A stretch of DNA of 64,000 bases from a gamma proteobacterium HdN1 (GTDB taxonomy: Bacteria > Pseudomonadota > Gammaproteobacteria > Pseudomonadales > Ketobacteraceae), in contig FP929140.1 in the NCBI GenBank assembly GCA_000198515.1, forward strand, positions 1,586,527 through 1,650,526, read 5' to 3'. A program made the translations under genes and the position numbers. Position 1 is the stretch's first letter; every line of letters starts with the position of its first letter. Below are positions 1 through 10,015 of the stretch, piece after piece. The notes beneath the pieces are model-generated. The model was given only the letters and a program-made list of their open reading frames with translations, was not told the origin of the DNA and searched no databases.

Positions 1-1173
1 GTCGAAGCGGCCTATATGGGGCGTGCAGGCTATGAAACCTGGCTTGAACCTGCGCTGAGCGGCTCCTATGAGGAATCCCCGCCGACCTTGGTCGATGATC
101 TTACCCGCGATAAGCGCTGGGCAAAGGGCAATTTGCAACATTTATGGTTGTTGCTGTTTGAGCCGAAACTGAGATTTGCGCACAGAATGGCATTTTTGAA
201 TGGCGTAATGTCTTATTGCGCCTCTCCGTTGTGGCTGATTTTTCTAGGTTTGTCCACCGTTGAAGTTGCGCGTTTGGTGTTGCAGCCTATCAACTACTTT
301 CCAAGCGAACATAGCTTGTTCCCAACGTGGCCAGAGTGGCATCCGGAAACGGCTATTATGCTAGCGGTATCGACAGGGATTTTATTGTTTTTGCCGAAAT
401 TATTGGCGTTTCTCGATATTCTGTTCATGTGGCGCCAAAAGGCGTTTGGTGGATTTTTCAGATTGTTCGCCAGCATCTTGCTTGAAATCGTAACGTCCAT
501 CTTAATGGCTCCGATACGAATGCTCTCTCACACGCGCTATGTGATTGAAGCCTTGCTGAACGTAAATCTGGCATGGGCAGGTCAGAATCGCACCCAGGAA
601 ACCGGTTGGTGGGCTGCATTCAAAGCCCAGGGGATTGGTAGTTTATCGGCTTTGGCGTGGGCGGGGTTTGCGTTCTGGCTGGACGAGATGTTTTTTCTCT
701 GGTCGCTGCCGGTCGCGATTCCGCTCATTTTTGCGGCGCCAATATCGGTGATCATGAGCCGCGCTGGGGTTGGCCTCCGAGCAAAGCGGTTGGGCTTGCT
801 GATTACACCCGAGGAGCGCTACGGCAATACGCTTGTTGAGACGGTAGAAAAAATGCCCTTCACAGATTCAAGCCAGCCGCGTTCGGCGTTTGTGCAGGCG
901 GTGGTTGATCCGGTCATGAACTATGTGCATGGCTCGCTTGCCGTTCGAGATAAGGCTTCTGTGCGAATCAACAAGGCAGGTATCAAGCAGGGGCGTTTGC
1001 AGCAGCTTCGTGTTCGCTGTTTGGAGGAAGGGCCGAGCGGTCTGACCAGCAAAGAGTTGAGCATGCTAGCTTTGGATAGAGATTCCTTGCAATGGTTGCA
1101 CGAAATGGCCTGGCGCGCACAGCCCGAAAGTTTCTGGGGTGATGCCGCAATGCGGTGCGCGCGAACGCCTTAA
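1..1173 (+). CDS. opgH: Glucans biosynthesis glucosyltransferase H, C-terminal part
   Basis: This inner-membrane glycosyltransferase builds the linear backbone of osmoregulated periplasmic glucans. The window opens inside the gene: the frame is open from base 1, so the N-terminal membrane segments and most of the GT2 catalytic domain are missing. What remains starts near a conserved GSYEE segment and a KRWAKGNLQH stretch that corresponds to the (Q/R)RRW-type motif of processive glycosyltransferases. Several hydrophobic segments follow (about residues 55-85, 110-165 and 210-250 of the visible part), then a soluble C-terminal tail. The partner opgG would be expected upstream, outside the window. 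The family call is confident; the start cannot be seen. Confidence 0.9.
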   Translation, partial: VEAAYMGRAGYETWLEPALSGSYEESPPTLVDDLTRDKRWAKGNLQHLWLLLFEPKLRFAHRMAFLNGVMSYCASPLWLIFLGLSTVEVARLVLQPINYFPSEHSLFPTWPEWHPETAIMLAVSTGILLFLPKLLAFLDILFMWRQKAFGGFFRLFASILLEIVTSILMAPIRMLSHTRYVIEALLNVNLAWAGQNRTQETGWWAAFKAQGIGSLSALAWAGFAFWLDEMFFLWSLPVAIPLIFAAPISVIMSRAGVGLRAKRLGLLITPEERYGNTLVETVEKMPFTDSSQPRSAFVQAVVDPVMNYVHGSLAVRDKASVRINKAGIKQGRLQQLRVRCLEEGPSGLTSKELSMLALDRDSLQWLHEMAWRAQPESFWGDAAMRCARTP

Positions 1174-1197
1174 ACCTTAAAGCCAAGGTCTTAAACT

Positions 1198-2487
1198 TTA
1201 GAACAGTAAGCTGTAGTCTTTTTCCAGTTGTTCAAAGGATAACGAGCCGATAAAGCGGCCGAAACTGAGCCACGCGGCAAGTCCTTTAAAGTCCGAGAAT
1301 ACTGGCGGGATAAATTTAGGTTTGGCGATGATGTCGTCTTGCATGAGTTCATAGATGATTTTGGCATCGTCCAATACGATTTTGCCTACAAACAAGAGCG
1401 GAAGCCGATCCAGCATTCCCCGCGCAACCGCCACGCGAATAAAGTTGTAGGTCAATACAAACCCTTTGATGTAGGAGATATCTTTTACAAAGGGTTTGCC
1501 CGTAGGCGTTGAGCCTCGAAAAATTCGGCTGACGATGGCGTAGCAATCTTCCGCCTCGATGCCTTTTTCGCGCAAGTAATTAAAAACATCCAGAAAATCT
1601 GCGCCATCCTCGGCTAGGGTGATGGCGCGAATACGGTTCACTAGCTTGTAGAGGCGCTTGGGGCCAGATCGAAGCGTGATGATCTCCGAAAGCACCGCGA
1701 GGCCTTCTTGTGTCACGGTAGCGGCGGGCGTGCCTTTGCTAAGAAAGGTGCAGTAAGGTTGGGCGGCTCCATTGAGCGTGGTGCCCAGATGCACCCAGCC
1801 CTCGTGTACTTCGAGAATGTCGAGATCACGTTGGTTGAACCATGAGTCCTGATTGAGCTTGATGTAATCGCTGCCGGCGGCGGCGTCTGATGCGATGCCG
1901 TCACTGATGATGACGCGCACTTGTTCTTCGGGGAATACGTTGTGGATGCGCTGTTGCAGGATTTCAACCGATTGGGCTGCACTTAGGTTGCGTGGTTCTT
2001 CTTGCATTCCACCGGCTTGCAAAAGGCTGGATACCGTGGATTCCAGCATGGTGCCGAGTTCGGCGATGGTTGGGTCACCGGCGTGGAATACGTCAGAAGG
2101 CGAGCCGTAGAGTTCTTGGGCGATGTTGCAGAAGGTCGGGGTTCCACGCGCTTCCAGCATCCGTACAACGGTTTGAAATTCACTGCAGGTGCGGCGCATC
2201 ATTTTTGCCAGCGGGTTGAGTTGGCCCAACTCGCGGGTGATGTCGCGCTCGATGCTGTAAAGTTCTAGGCGGGTCTTTTCGGGGTCGAACCCGAGTGCGC
2301 GCCGTTCGTAGTAGTCCGCGCCGATTTTTGGCAGTTCTCGACAGCCATGTGCAAAGAACTCCTTGCGAATGTCGTCACGCCAATTGATAGCATCCAGAAT
2401 GCGAATTGGCCCCTGTACGGCTACGATGCGATCCGATAGCTGTTTGATTGTCCGTTGGTAGGCTTTGCGGCTTGAGGAAGTGTTCAT
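1198..2487 (-). CDS. QEGLA-motif (DUF1704) putative metallopeptidase
   Basis: The protein (429 aa) belongs to the family annotated as 'flavohemoglobin expression-modulating QEGLA motif protein'. It has HEGWVH at about residues 228-233 (an HExxxH arrangement) and QEGLA at about 260-264, whose Glu could be a third metal ligand. Eukaryotic relatives (KIAA0895L/MATCAP) are tubulin carboxypeptidases with this layout, so a zinc carboxypeptidase activity is an inference; the bacterial substrate is unknown. An alternative start 12 bases upstream (2499) exists, but GGAG sits six bases before the ATG at 2487, so I prefer 2487. It converges with opgH and ends 24 bases after it. No signal peptide is seen, so it is probably cytoplasmic. 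Confidence 0.8.
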   Translation of the reverse strand: MNTSSSRKAYQRTIKQLSDRIVAVQGPIRILDAINWRDDIRKEFFAHGCRELPKIGADYYERRALGFDPEKTRLELYSIERDITRELGQLNPLAKMMRRTCSEFQTVVRMLEARGTPTFCNIAQELYGSPSDVFHAGDPTIAELGTMLESTVSSLLQAGGMQEEPRNLSAAQSVEILQQRIHNVFPEEQVRVIISDGIASDAAAGSDYIKLNQDSWFNQRDLDILEVHEGWVHLGTTLNGAAQPYCTFLSKGTPAATVTQEGLAVLSEIITLRSGPKRLYKLVNRIRAITLAEDGADFLDVFNYLREKGIEAEDCYAIVSRIFRGSTPTGKPFVKDISYIKGFVLTYNFIRVAVARGMLDRLPLLFVGKIVLDDAKIIYELMQDDIIAKPKFIPPVFSDFKGLAAWLSFGRFIGSLSFEQLEKDYSLLF

Positions 2488-2579
2488 GCCGGGCTCCATT
2501 TGAGCGACATCACAGGGCTATACTGATAGATAGAAGGCATGCTTACGGCACAACCAAGCAGAGTAGAGGTTTTTTTGCT

Positions 2580-2628
2580 AAAAAAGCGCCCACTTGTGAA
2601 GTACTACTTTCCAAGTGACCGCCTTTTA
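2580..2628. terminator. Imperfect hairpin, possible terminator or leader structure
   Basis: Two arms (about 2580-2596 and 2612-2628) pair through AAAA, GCG and CACTTG blocks with a few mismatches, and runs of T and A flank them. The hairpin lies between two divergent genes, so it is not in an obvious terminator position. It may be a structural relic or part of the leader of the downstream nuclease gene. Confidence 0.3.
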
Positions 2629-2722
2629 GAAAGAATAGCTTTTAGTGCTAGGATAAACCAATTTTTGTGCTGAACGCTGCCAGATTGCGTCAGTATATCG
2701 TAAACGCAGTTGGGAGTAATGA

Positions 2723-4144
2723 ATGGCTAAGTTGACGTTTTATGGTGCTGCCAAGGAGGTGACTGGTTCCTGCTATTTGCTGGAAACGCGCCATTCTCGC
2801 ATTCTTATGGAATGCGGGATGCACCAAGGGGGTAATGCCGCCGAGCGCCGCAACGATGAACCGTTTCCGTTTGATCCGCGCAGTATTGACGCGGTTGTGC
2901 TTTCTCATGCACATATGGACCATTCGGGCCTGCTTCCGAAGCTGGTCAAAGAGGGCTTTCATGGGCCGATCTATGCGACCGACGCAACCCGACGTCTGCT
3001 GGCCATCATGCTACGCGATGGGGCCAATTTGTATTTGCGAGATCTTGAGAACCACAACCGCCGCCTGCAGCGCGCGGGTAAAAAGCTGCTTCACCCACGC
3101 TACGGGCTGGAAGATGTCAATAAAGCGCTCAGACTCTGTGTAAGCGTCGGCTATCACCGCGAGGAGTCCATTGGTGAAGATATTACGTTTCAGTTTCACA
3201 ATGCCGGCCATATCCTTGGGTCTGCAATTGTTGAGCTGAACATCCAAGAGGGCGGTGATGAGAAGCCAAAAAAAATTGTATTTTCAGGCGACCTCGGCAA
3301 CCCCGATTCCGTGCTGATGCCCACTTGGGACACGCTCACAGACGCGGATCTTGTTCTGCTGGAAAGTACTTATGGGGATCGTGACCATCGTCAAATCGGC
3401 GCGACCAAAGATGAGCTGGCGGAGGTGCTTAACCAAGCCTGCAAAGAGGGTGGCAATGTCATGATTCCGGCCTTTGCCGTTGGGCGTGCGCAGGAACTTT
3501 TGTACTATCTGGCAATGCTTAACGAAGAGGGTCGGCTGCGTCAACCGCACATCTTTCTGGATAGCCCGATGGCGATTGAAGTCACCGAAGTCTATCGTGA
3601 CTACATGAGTTTGTTGGACCAAAACGACATCCAGCGCATATTAAAGAAATCCCCCAATGGTAAAAGCCGCTTCTTACCACGGCAGCTGTTGCCGCAGCTA
3701 CGGGCGACGCCTACCGTAGAAGAATCCATGATGATCAACCGCTTTCCGCGGGAATCCATTGTGATTGCGGGGAGTGGGATGTGTAATGGAGGGCGTATTG
3801 TACACCACCTCAAATACAATCTTTGGCGCCGTGAAAGCCATGTGGTGTTTGTCGGCTTTCAAGCACAAGGCACTTTGGGGCGATTGTTAGTGGATGGCGC
3901 AGAACGGGTCAAAATCTTCGGTCAAGAAGTGGTCGTGAACGCGAAGATTCATACCTTGGGTGGATTCTCAGCGCACGCAGGGCAGTCGCAGCTAGTCGAG
4001 TGGATGTCGCACTTTCAGAAGCCTGTGCGCGTGTGCCTCGTGCATGGTGAAGAACATGCGCAAATTGCACTGCAAAGCGTGCTGAAGGAACGCCTAGCGC
4101 TTAACGCAGAAATTCATGCAGAGGGGGATAGCATCACGCTATAA
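2723..4144 (+). CDS. Metallo-beta-lactamase/beta-CASP RNA exonuclease family protein
   Basis: A 473-aa member of the RNA-processing MBL superfamily (CPSF73/YSH1-like, COG1236). The zinc-binding HAHMDH motif lies at residues 62-67, FSGDLG provides the next ligand region, and GRAQELLYYL marks the beta-CASP domain; a C-terminal GGFSAHAGQ motif and a late His (LVHGEEHA) complete the metal site. The family cleaves RNA as endo- and/or 5'-exonuclease in the cytoplasm. GGGAG precedes the ATG by six bases. The following gene starts eight bases after the stop, so the two are probably co-transcribed. The substrate cannot be deduced. Confidence 0.9.
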   Translation: MAKLTFYGAAKEVTGSCYLLETRHSRILMECGMHQGGNAAERRNDEPFPFDPRSIDAVVLSHAHMDHSGLLPKLVKEGFHGPIYATDATRRLLAIMLRDGANLYLRDLENHNRRLQRAGKKLLHPRYGLEDVNKALRLCVSVGYHREESIGEDITFQFHNAGHILGSAIVELNIQEGGDEKPKKIVFSGDLGNPDSVLMPTWDTLTDADLVLLESTYGDRDHRQIGATKDELAEVLNQACKEGGNVMIPAFAVGRAQELLYYLAMLNEEGRLRQPHIFLDSPMAIEVTEVYRDYMSLLDQNDIQRILKKSPNGKSRFLPRQLLPQLRATPTVEESMMINRFPRESIVIAGSGMCNGGRIVHHLKYNLWRRESHVVFVGFQAQGTLGRLLVDGAERVKIFGQEVVVNAKIHTLGGFSAHAGQSQLVEWMSHFQKPVRVCLVHGEEHAQIALQSVLKERLALNAEIHAEGDSITL

Positions 4145-4152
4145 CGGCCGCA

Positions 4153-4860
4153 ATGAAAATCGAATACACCTTTGAGCTTGATGACCAAACCTTGCATTAT
4201 CAGGTGGATTTGGACAGGCGCTATGATTTCAGCGAAGATCGAAGCGCGCTACCAGCGTGGTCGAAACTAGAGCATTGCCAGTGTGATAATTGCCCGCTGA
4301 ACGTAAAAGGCAGCAGCCATTGCCCAGCAGCCGTAGATTTGGTGCCGGTGATTCATGATTTTCAGCGTGTGGGTGCGGCTCGTCGAGCACGCATTACCGT
4401 GGTAACTCCAGAGCGCACCTACTCCAAAGAAGCGGAGGTAGAAGAAGGCTTGCGTGCGCTGATGGGGGTTGTGATGGCCAGTAGTGCTTGCCCCATTTTG
4501 TCTCGCTTAAAGCCTAACGCGCGCTATCACCTGCCGTTTTCGTCGCAGCAGGATTACACCATGCGCTCGGTGTCGTTTTATCTGTTGCGGCAGTATTTTC
4601 TTTATCGCGAAGGCTATCGTCCCGATTGGGATATGCTGGGGCTCGTCACCTTGAATCAGGATCTGAAAATCGTCGACGAGGCGCTCGGCCGGCGTGTGCA
4701 AGATGCCGAAGGCGAGGGCGCCAATATTCGGGTGTTGCGTAAATTTTTTGAGCTATCTTCCACCTTGGGAAGCTCGCTGGAAGAGCAGTTGCAGGCGCTA
4801 AAACCGCTGATCATGAACCAAGAAGTAACGCCTGCGATTGATGCGAACGAGAAGCGCTAA
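4153..4860 (+). CDS. Conserved hypothetical protein with N-terminal CxCxxC cluster
   Basis: A 235-aa soluble protein I cannot name. The N-terminal third contains a CQCDNC motif followed by a further Cys in SSHCPAA, a plausible zinc or Fe-S site; the rest is mixed alpha/beta without membrane segments. It starts eight bases after the beta-CASP nuclease gene with no strong ribosome-binding site, suggesting translational coupling and a possible link to RNA turnover. It resembles uncharacterised gammaproteobacterial proteins, but I give no family number with confidence. Confidence 0.75.
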   Translation: MKIEYTFELDDQTLHYQVDLDRRYDFSEDRSALPAWSKLEHCQCDNCPLNVKGSSHCPAAVDLVPVIHDFQRVGAARRARITVVTPERTYSKEAEVEEGLRALMGVVMASSACPILSRLKPNARYHLPFSSQQDYTMRSVSFYLLRQYFLYREGYRPDWDMLGLVTLNQDLKIVDEALGRRVQDAEGEGANIRVLRKFFELSSTLGSSLEEQLQALKPLIMNQEVTPAIDANEKR

Positions 4861-4903
4861 GCTTGCTCGTTCGGGCCTTTATGCGCCTCGCTGCTGTGCT
4901 TGC

Positions 4904-5350
4904 TTACGCGCTTTTTTGTTTGCCTACGCGCACGGCGAGCACGTCGCACTGGGAACGATGCAGAACGGCATTCGCGGTAGACCCAAGCAGCAGGGCCAAG
5001 CCGTGGCGGCCGTGGCTGCCAAGGACAATCAGGTCAATCGCTTGCTCTTTGGCAACACGCAAAATTTCGCGCTCGGTAATGCCCACTTCAAGCAGCTGCT
5101 GTTCTGCGGGAACTCCGAGTTGTTGGCCGAGCTCTGCCAGCTTTTCGCGGCCTTGCTTTTCCAGTTCGCGGTGCAGATCGCCAAGGTCGAGAGGGAACTC
5201 GCCACCATAGGCGATGCCGATGGGTTCAATCACGTGTACCAAGCTTAGTTTGGTTTTGTAGGCTTCCTGCATTGCACGGGCGCGCTCGACGATAAGCGGC
5301 GTTTCTGCGTGAAAATCTACGGCGAGCAAAATATGTGAGTACAATGCCAT
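4904..5350 (-). CDS. Universal stress protein UspA family
   Basis: A 148-aa single-domain Usp. The N-terminal ILLAVDF strand and the C-terminal GSHGRHGLALLLGSTAN segment fit the G2xG9xG(S/T) nucleotide-binding signature, so it is likely the ATP-binding type. These cytoplasmic proteins accumulate during growth arrest and, in several proteobacteria, under oxygen limitation; no FNR-type box was seen upstream here. It converges with the gene ending at 4860. A near-identical 15-bp direct repeat (GGGGCTGACTGCTGG and GGGGCTAACTGCTGG, about 5376-5403) lies just upstream of its start. Confidence 0.92.
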   Translation of the reverse strand: MALYSHILLAVDFHAETPLIVERARAMQEAYKTKLSLVHVIEPIGIAYGGEFPLDLGDLHRELEKQGREKLAELGQQLGVPAEQQLLEVGITEREILRVAKEQAIDLIVLGSHGRHGLALLLGSTANAVLHRSQCDVLAVRVGKQKSA

Positions 5351-5498
5351 AACGATCTCCTTCTTGGGGCTGACTGCTGGGGCGCTTTGGGGCTAACTGC
5401 TGGTGGCTGGCGATTGAGCACGCGCGGCTAAATTGCCGCGATGTTAGTTTGCGCCGGTTGCCGCTGCAAGTATTGCACATAATTCTGGATGCAAGCTG

Positions 5499-6017
5499 AT
5501 GATGTACGTACTTTTAATTGTGGGAATTTCGCTGGTGTTAGGGCCGATTTACTGGTTGCGCCCCAGCCCGCGCGATCAACGTATTGCGGCGATGCGGTTG
5601 GCTGCCCGTAGCCATCATCTCCAGATTGAACTAATTCACTTGGACAAAGATCCGATCTACGCAGCCTTAGCCTTGCGAAACCCCCAATGGCCAAAAGACG
5701 GTTGGGTTCGCTATCGGCTGTTTCCTAGCGATCAGTCGCGTGGCCCTAGCGAGGCGGCCGCGTGGCGGCAGCGACGCGACAAGTCTGGCCTGCTCGTCTG
5801 GGACGAAGAGCCCTACGGCATTACGCCACACGGTGTTGCACAAACCTTGCTGGCGCACTGGGCGGAGACGCAGGATGCACGGTTTATGGCCTTAGAAATT
5901 GGCCAGCGCTCTGTAGCGATTGTATGGAACGAAGAAGCCTGGACCGAAAAAAGCAATATTACGATGGTAGAGCAGGTGGCCAAGTGGCTGGCCGACCTGC
6001 TTGCGGAGAACCAATAG
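5499..6017 (+). CDS. Hypothetical protein with one N-terminal membrane anchor
   Basis: A 172-aa protein that I do not recognise. Residues 1-20 form a single hydrophobic helix followed by a charged segment, so it is probably anchored in the inner membrane with a cytoplasmic body. The body is rich in Trp and Arg and has no known catalytic motif. Two adjacent ATG codons (5499 and 5502) are possible starts and neither has a clear ribosome-binding site. It is convergent with the secreted protein gene at 6076-6909. Confidence 0.6.
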   Translation: MMYVLLIVGISLVLGPIYWLRPSPRDQRIAAMRLAARSHHLQIELIHLDKDPIYAALALRNPQWPKDGWVRYRLFPSDQSRGPSEAAAWRQRRDKSGLLVWDEEPYGITPHGVAQTLLAHWAETQDARFMALEIGQRSVAIVWNEEAWTEKSNITMVEQVAKWLADLLAENQ

Positions 6018-6075
6018 CGGAGGCTGGTGTTTCGGGTTTACGCTGGAAACCCGCTGCAGGATTCTACGAGAAACC

Positions 6076-6909
6076 TTATTTTTTGCCTTCCAGCGTTTGC
6101 GCAAGCTCGCTCAGCAATGTAATGGTTTCACCGCTAAATTTGCTGACTAGAAACGGTACGGAATTTTCCGTGTAGTTCATGAATGATTTCTTCATAAAGC
6201 CCCAGTTGGTGCGTACCCGCTCTATTTGCGGGCGGTTGGGATTGCCAGCGGGAATGGCCTCTAGGAGCTTGTCCAGACCGTGCGAAAAGCGCACGGCCAT
6301 GGCGTCAATGGTTTCCTGCTCCTCTTGACCTGCGCGGTAGCTTGAACCGAACTGCGAGTTGCTACGTTCCACATAGGCAGCGGTCATTTGTTGTAATAAC
6401 AGCGCTTCTGAGCGCAATTGCTGGACGATCGGTGTAACCTGGTAGCGCGTGCTTTCCACAATGCGCGACTGGAGCTTGCCGAGTAACGCCTCACATTGAT
6501 CGCTTGCCTTCAGATAGGCATCCATTACTGCAAATTCCGCAAATCCGGTGCTCGCGATTGCCTGCATCGCAACGTCGAGTTGGGTCTGTGCGCTCTTCCA
6601 TGAAGCGCTTATTTCCGCCAGTTCCGTGTCGACTCCAGCACCCGCCAAGTCAGACTCCAAGGTTGCCATTGTGGCGCGGGTGTTGGCCAACTGTGCGTTC
6701 AGTGTGGCACCACGCTTGGGATCCCCCTCAGCGCCCTGATAGCCCTGAAAGGCTGCGCTCGTCTGTAGTAAGGACATATGGGCATCAAAGATACCGTGCA
6801 GCATCACCGCGGGTTCTGCAGCGCCGAAGGCGGGTAGGCAGAGGGTGCTCAAGGTAAGGCTAGCGGAGAATAATGCCGCGCGGATTCTGAAAGAGGTGCG
6901 TGTTTGCAT
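6076..6909 (-). CDS. Secreted helical protein of unknown function
   Basis: A 277-aa protein with a clear signal peptide (basic start, hydrophobic core, LPAFGA cleavage region about residue 30). The mature part is almost entirely helical, with many Ala, Gln, Glu and Leu residues, reminiscent of periplasmic four-helix sensor domains (type IV pili chemotaxis-transducer N-terminal or NarX-like families), but no transmembrane helix or signalling domain follows. It is probably a soluble periplasmic protein. The function is not known to me. Confidence 0.65.
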   Translation of the reverse strand: MQTRTSFRIRAALFSASLTLSTLCLPAFGAAEPAVMLHGIFDAHMSLLQTSAAFQGYQGAEGDPKRGATLNAQLANTRATMATLESDLAGAGVDTELAEISASWKSAQTQLDVAMQAIASTGFAEFAVMDAYLKASDQCEALLGKLQSRIVESTRYQVTPIVQQLRSEALLLQQMTAAYVERSNSQFGSSYRAGQEEQETIDAMAVRFSHGLDKLLEAIPAGNPNRPQIERVRTNWGFMKKSFMNYTENSVPFLVSKFSGETITLLSELAQTLEGKK

Positions 6910-7360
6910 AGAAAATTCTCCGTCCTGCCAATTTGATTTATGGCGTTACATGTGTGGCTGTACGTTATAAAACAGTGCTCAAGATAAAGAGTATAGGCGG
7001 CAGTCTCGGAATTTCCGCCCGCCCATAGGCTTAACTTCAAGAACTCGGCATAAAATCAGCGCGATTGCCGTTAAGCTGCTGAAAATACGGGTAAAATATT
7101 TGGAAGAAGGGCTTGTAAAGGCTCGTTGAAGCGCACCAATGGGATGATTTTCAGCAGATTTTGCAAAGTTTTTTTTGACGAACCCGCCAGAGCTGTCCTA
7201 AATGCTAATACAGCTAACGGGCAAGTTTGTAAGTAGGCGCAAACGTGTGGGGTGCTTGACCTTGCCCCCTGATATTCGTATATATTCCCGCTTTTCCCAG
7301 TATCGCGAGCTCGCGGTACTGCCGATTGATGAGCTTTAAACACATCAGAAACAGGATGCC
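6910..7360. other. Intergenic region upstream of topA
   Basis: About 450 bases between two divergent genes. It contains the topA promoter described separately and no coding region that I can support. No tRNA or recognisable small RNA was seen. Confidence 0.5.
7256..7284 (+). promoter_or_regulatory. Sigma-70-type promoter of topA
   Basis: TTGACC (7256-7261), a 17-base spacer and TATATT (7279-7284) give a near-consensus promoter about 75 bases before the topA ATG. The AT-rich segment around the -10 (TTCGTATATATTCC) fits a supercoiling-responsive promoter, which is how topA is controlled in other bacteria. Confidence 0.65.
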
Positions 7361-10015
7361 ATGCAAAAATCACTGGTCATCGTCGAGTCTCCGGCCAAAG
7401 CCAAGACCATCAACAAATACTTGGGCAAAAACTTTATCGTAAAGTCCAGCGTCGGGCATGTGCGCGATCTACCCACAAGCGGGCGTGGCGAAACGGCGAC
7501 GGATAGCAAACAGCGCAGCCAAAAGGCCGCTGCCACACGCCAATTGAGCGCTGCTGAAAAAGAGAAGCAGAAAAAGGCGCGCGCGTGGGAAGCGTTGGTG
7601 GCACGCATGGGAGTCGATCCAGAACACGGCTGGAAGGCGACTTATCAAGTCCTGCCGGATAAGCAAAAGGTTGTGGATGAACTGCGTAAGCTCGCCAAAG
7701 ACTGCGATTCTATCTATCTCGCGACCGACCTTGATCGTGAGGGGGAGGCAATTGCTTGGCACTTGCGCGAGGTGATTGGCGGTGATGACAGCCGTTTTCA
7801 GCGCGTTGTCTTCAACGAAATTACCCAGAGCGCTATTCAAGAAGCGTTTGCATCGCCCGGTCGCGTCAATGAAAACCGCGTGAATGCCCAGCAAGCGCGG
7901 CGTTTCTTGGATCGTGTCGTCGGCTACATGGTGTCGCCGTTACTATGGGCCAAGATCGGCCGTGGCTTATCGGCAGGGCGGGTGCAGTCGGTGGCGGTGC
8001 GCCTACTGGTCGAGCGAGAACGTGAAATTCGAGCGTTTTTGCCAGAGGAGTATTGGGAGTTATTTGCAGAAACTCTTACCGCCAAAAAGACGCCGCTGAG
8101 GCTTGAAGTTGCCCGCGAAGGCGACAAAGCATTTCGCCCCACCGACGAGGCACAGGCGATGGCGGCAGTGAAGGCTTTGCAGCACGCTGAATACCGCGTT
8201 GCCAACCGCGAAGATAAGCCTACCCGCAGCAAAGCATCCGCGCCGTTTATCACCTCCACACTGCAACAAGCCGCAAGCACGCGCTTGGGGTTTAGCGTGA
8301 AACGCACCATGATGCTGGCCCAGCGCCTCTACGAAGCGGGCTACATCACCTACATGCGTACCGATTCCACCAATTTGAGCGCTGAGGCGGTAGGCGCGTG
8401 CCGAGAATATATCGAGGGGCGTTACGGCGCACGTTATTTGCCGGATGCGCCCAATACCTATGCAAGTAAAGAGGGCGCACAAGAAGCTCACGAAGCGATC
8501 CGGCCCACGGATGTACACCTGATGGCGGATCAAGTCAGTGGCTTGGAAAAAGAAGCCCAGAAACTTTACGAATTGATCTGGAAGCGGTTTGTTGCCTGCC
8601 AGATGCCGCCGGCAGAATACCTAAGCACCCAGATGACCGTGAAGGCTGGCGAGTTTGAGCTGCGTGCCAAAGGTCGCATCCTCAAGTTTGATGGCCACTT
8701 GGCGGTGGGAATGCCCGGAACGCGCACCAGCGATGAAGATATCGAGCTCCCAGATGTTGCCGTGGGTGAGGTGCTTGCGCTCAAGAAACTTGACCCCTTA
8801 CGCCGCTTCACGAAGCCACCCCAGCGCTTTACCGAAGCCTCGCTGGTGCGCGAGTTGGAAAAACGTGGAATTGGCCGACCCTCTACCTATGCATCCATTA
8901 TTTCTACGATTCAGGAACGTGGCTACGTGCGAGTGGAGAGCCGGCGCTTTTACGCAGAAAAGATGGGAGACATCGTAACGGATCGCCTGAGCGAGAGCTT
9001 TGATAACCTGATGGATTATGGCTTTACGGCGCGCATGGAAGAGAAACTCGACGAAATCGCGCAAGGCAATCTTTACTGGCAAAACGTACTTGACGAATTC
9101 TACTCGCGCTTCTCCGGCCAGCTTGCACATGCAGAACTAACGGAAGGCGGCATGCGCAGCAATACGCCAGTCGAAACCGATATTCCCTGCCCGCAGTGTG
9201 GCCGGCCTATGATGATACGCACGGGCGCAACAGGGGTGTTTCTTGGTTGCTCTGGCTACAACCTGCCGCCCAAAGAACGCTGCAAAGGCACGCTGAACCT
9301 TGTTCCCGGTGAAGAAGGCATTAGCGCTACTCCAGAGTCTGATGAAGACGAAAGCGGAGAACTGGAGGCGTTAGCGCTTCGCAAGAAACACCGCTGCAAG
9401 CTCTGCGCTACTGCGATGGACAGCTATTTGGTGGATGAGCACCGTAAGTTGCACGTTTGCGGCAATAATCCGGATTGTCCCGGCTATGAAGTGGAGCAAG
9501 GGCAGTTCAAGCTAAAAGGGTATGAAGGCCCCATTGTCGAGTGTGACAAGTGTGGTTCTGACATGCAGTTAAAAACTGGGCGCTTTGGCAAATACTTTGG
9601 CTGCACCAACGAGGAGTGTGGTAACACCCGCAAGCTGCTTCGTAACGGAGAAGTTGCGCCGCCTAGAGAGTCGCCGATCCCGATGCAGCACCTACGCTGC
9701 CAGAAACACGATGATTTTTATCTGCTGCGCGATGGCGCATCGGGGCTGTTTTTGGCGGCCAGTCAGTTTCCGCGGCACCGTGAAACGCGCGCGCCGACGA
9801 TTGCGGAGCTGAAAACAGTGGCGGAGCAGATTCCCGAGAAGTACCAGTACCTCCTGTCCGCCCCAGTAAAGGATGACAAAGGCAACCCAGCGATTGTACG
9901 CTTCAGCCGTAAATCTCGTGAGCAGTATGTGATGAGTGAAAGTGAAGGCAAGGCCACCGGCTGGTCGGCGGTCTGGGCAGACGGTAAGTGGGTACAGAAG
10001 CCCGCCAAAGAGTAG
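7361..10015 (+). CDS. topA: DNA topoisomerase I (type IA)
   Basis: An 884-aa enzyme that relaxes negative supercoils by single-strand passage. The N-terminal TOPRIM domain ([11 protein letters not shown] at the start, [13 protein letters not shown] further in) carries the acidic Mg2+ site. The catalytic tyrosine is Tyr331 in ITYMRTDST. The C-terminal part has zinc ribbons with Cys pairs (CPQCGRPM..., CKLCATAM..., CDKCGSDM...) followed by a fourth ribbon-like region starting LRCQKH. The length is normal for gammaproteobacterial TopA. The last codons and the stop are duplicated just downstream as a 22-bp tandem repeat (see repeat). Confidence 0.98.
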   Translation: MQKSLVIVESPAKAKTINKYLGKNFIVKSSVGHVRDLPTSGRGETATDSKQRSQKAAATRQLSAAEKEKQKKARAWEALVARMGVDPEHGWKATYQVLPDKQKVVDELRKLAKDCDSIYLATDLDREGEAIAWHLREVIGGDDSRFQRVVFNEITQSAIQEAFASPGRVNENRVNAQQARRFLDRVVGYMVSPLLWAKIGRGLSAGRVQSVAVRLLVEREREIRAFLPEEYWELFAETLTAKKTPLRLEVAREGDKAFRPTDEAQAMAAVKALQHAEYRVANREDKPTRSKASAPFITSTLQQAASTRLGFSVKRTMMLAQRLYEAGYITYMRTDSTNLSAEAVGACREYIEGRYGARYLPDAPNTYASKEGAQEAHEAIRPTDVHLMADQVSGLEKEAQKLYELIWKRFVACQMPPAEYLSTQMTVKAGEFELRAKGRILKFDGHLAVGMPGTRTSDEDIELPDVAVGEVLALKKLDPLRRFTKPPQRFTEASLVRELEKRGIGRPSTYASIISTIQERGYVRVESRRFYAEKMGDIVTDRLSESFDNLMDYGFTARMEEKLDEIAQGNLYWQNVLDEFYSRFSGQLAHAELTEGGMRSNTPVETDIPCPQCGRPMMIRTGATGVFLGCSGYNLPPKERCKGTLNLVPGEEGISATPESDEDESGELEALALRKKHRCKLCATAMDSYLVDEHRKLHVCGNNPDCPGYEVEQGQFKLKGYEGPIVECDKCGSDMQLKTGRFGKYFGCTNEECGNTRKLLRNGEVAPPRESPIPMQHLRCQKHDDFYLLRDGASGLFLAASQFPRHRETRAPTIAELKTVAEQIPEKYQYLLSAPVKDDKGNPAIVRFSRKSREQYVMSESEGKATGWSAVWADGKWVQKPAKE

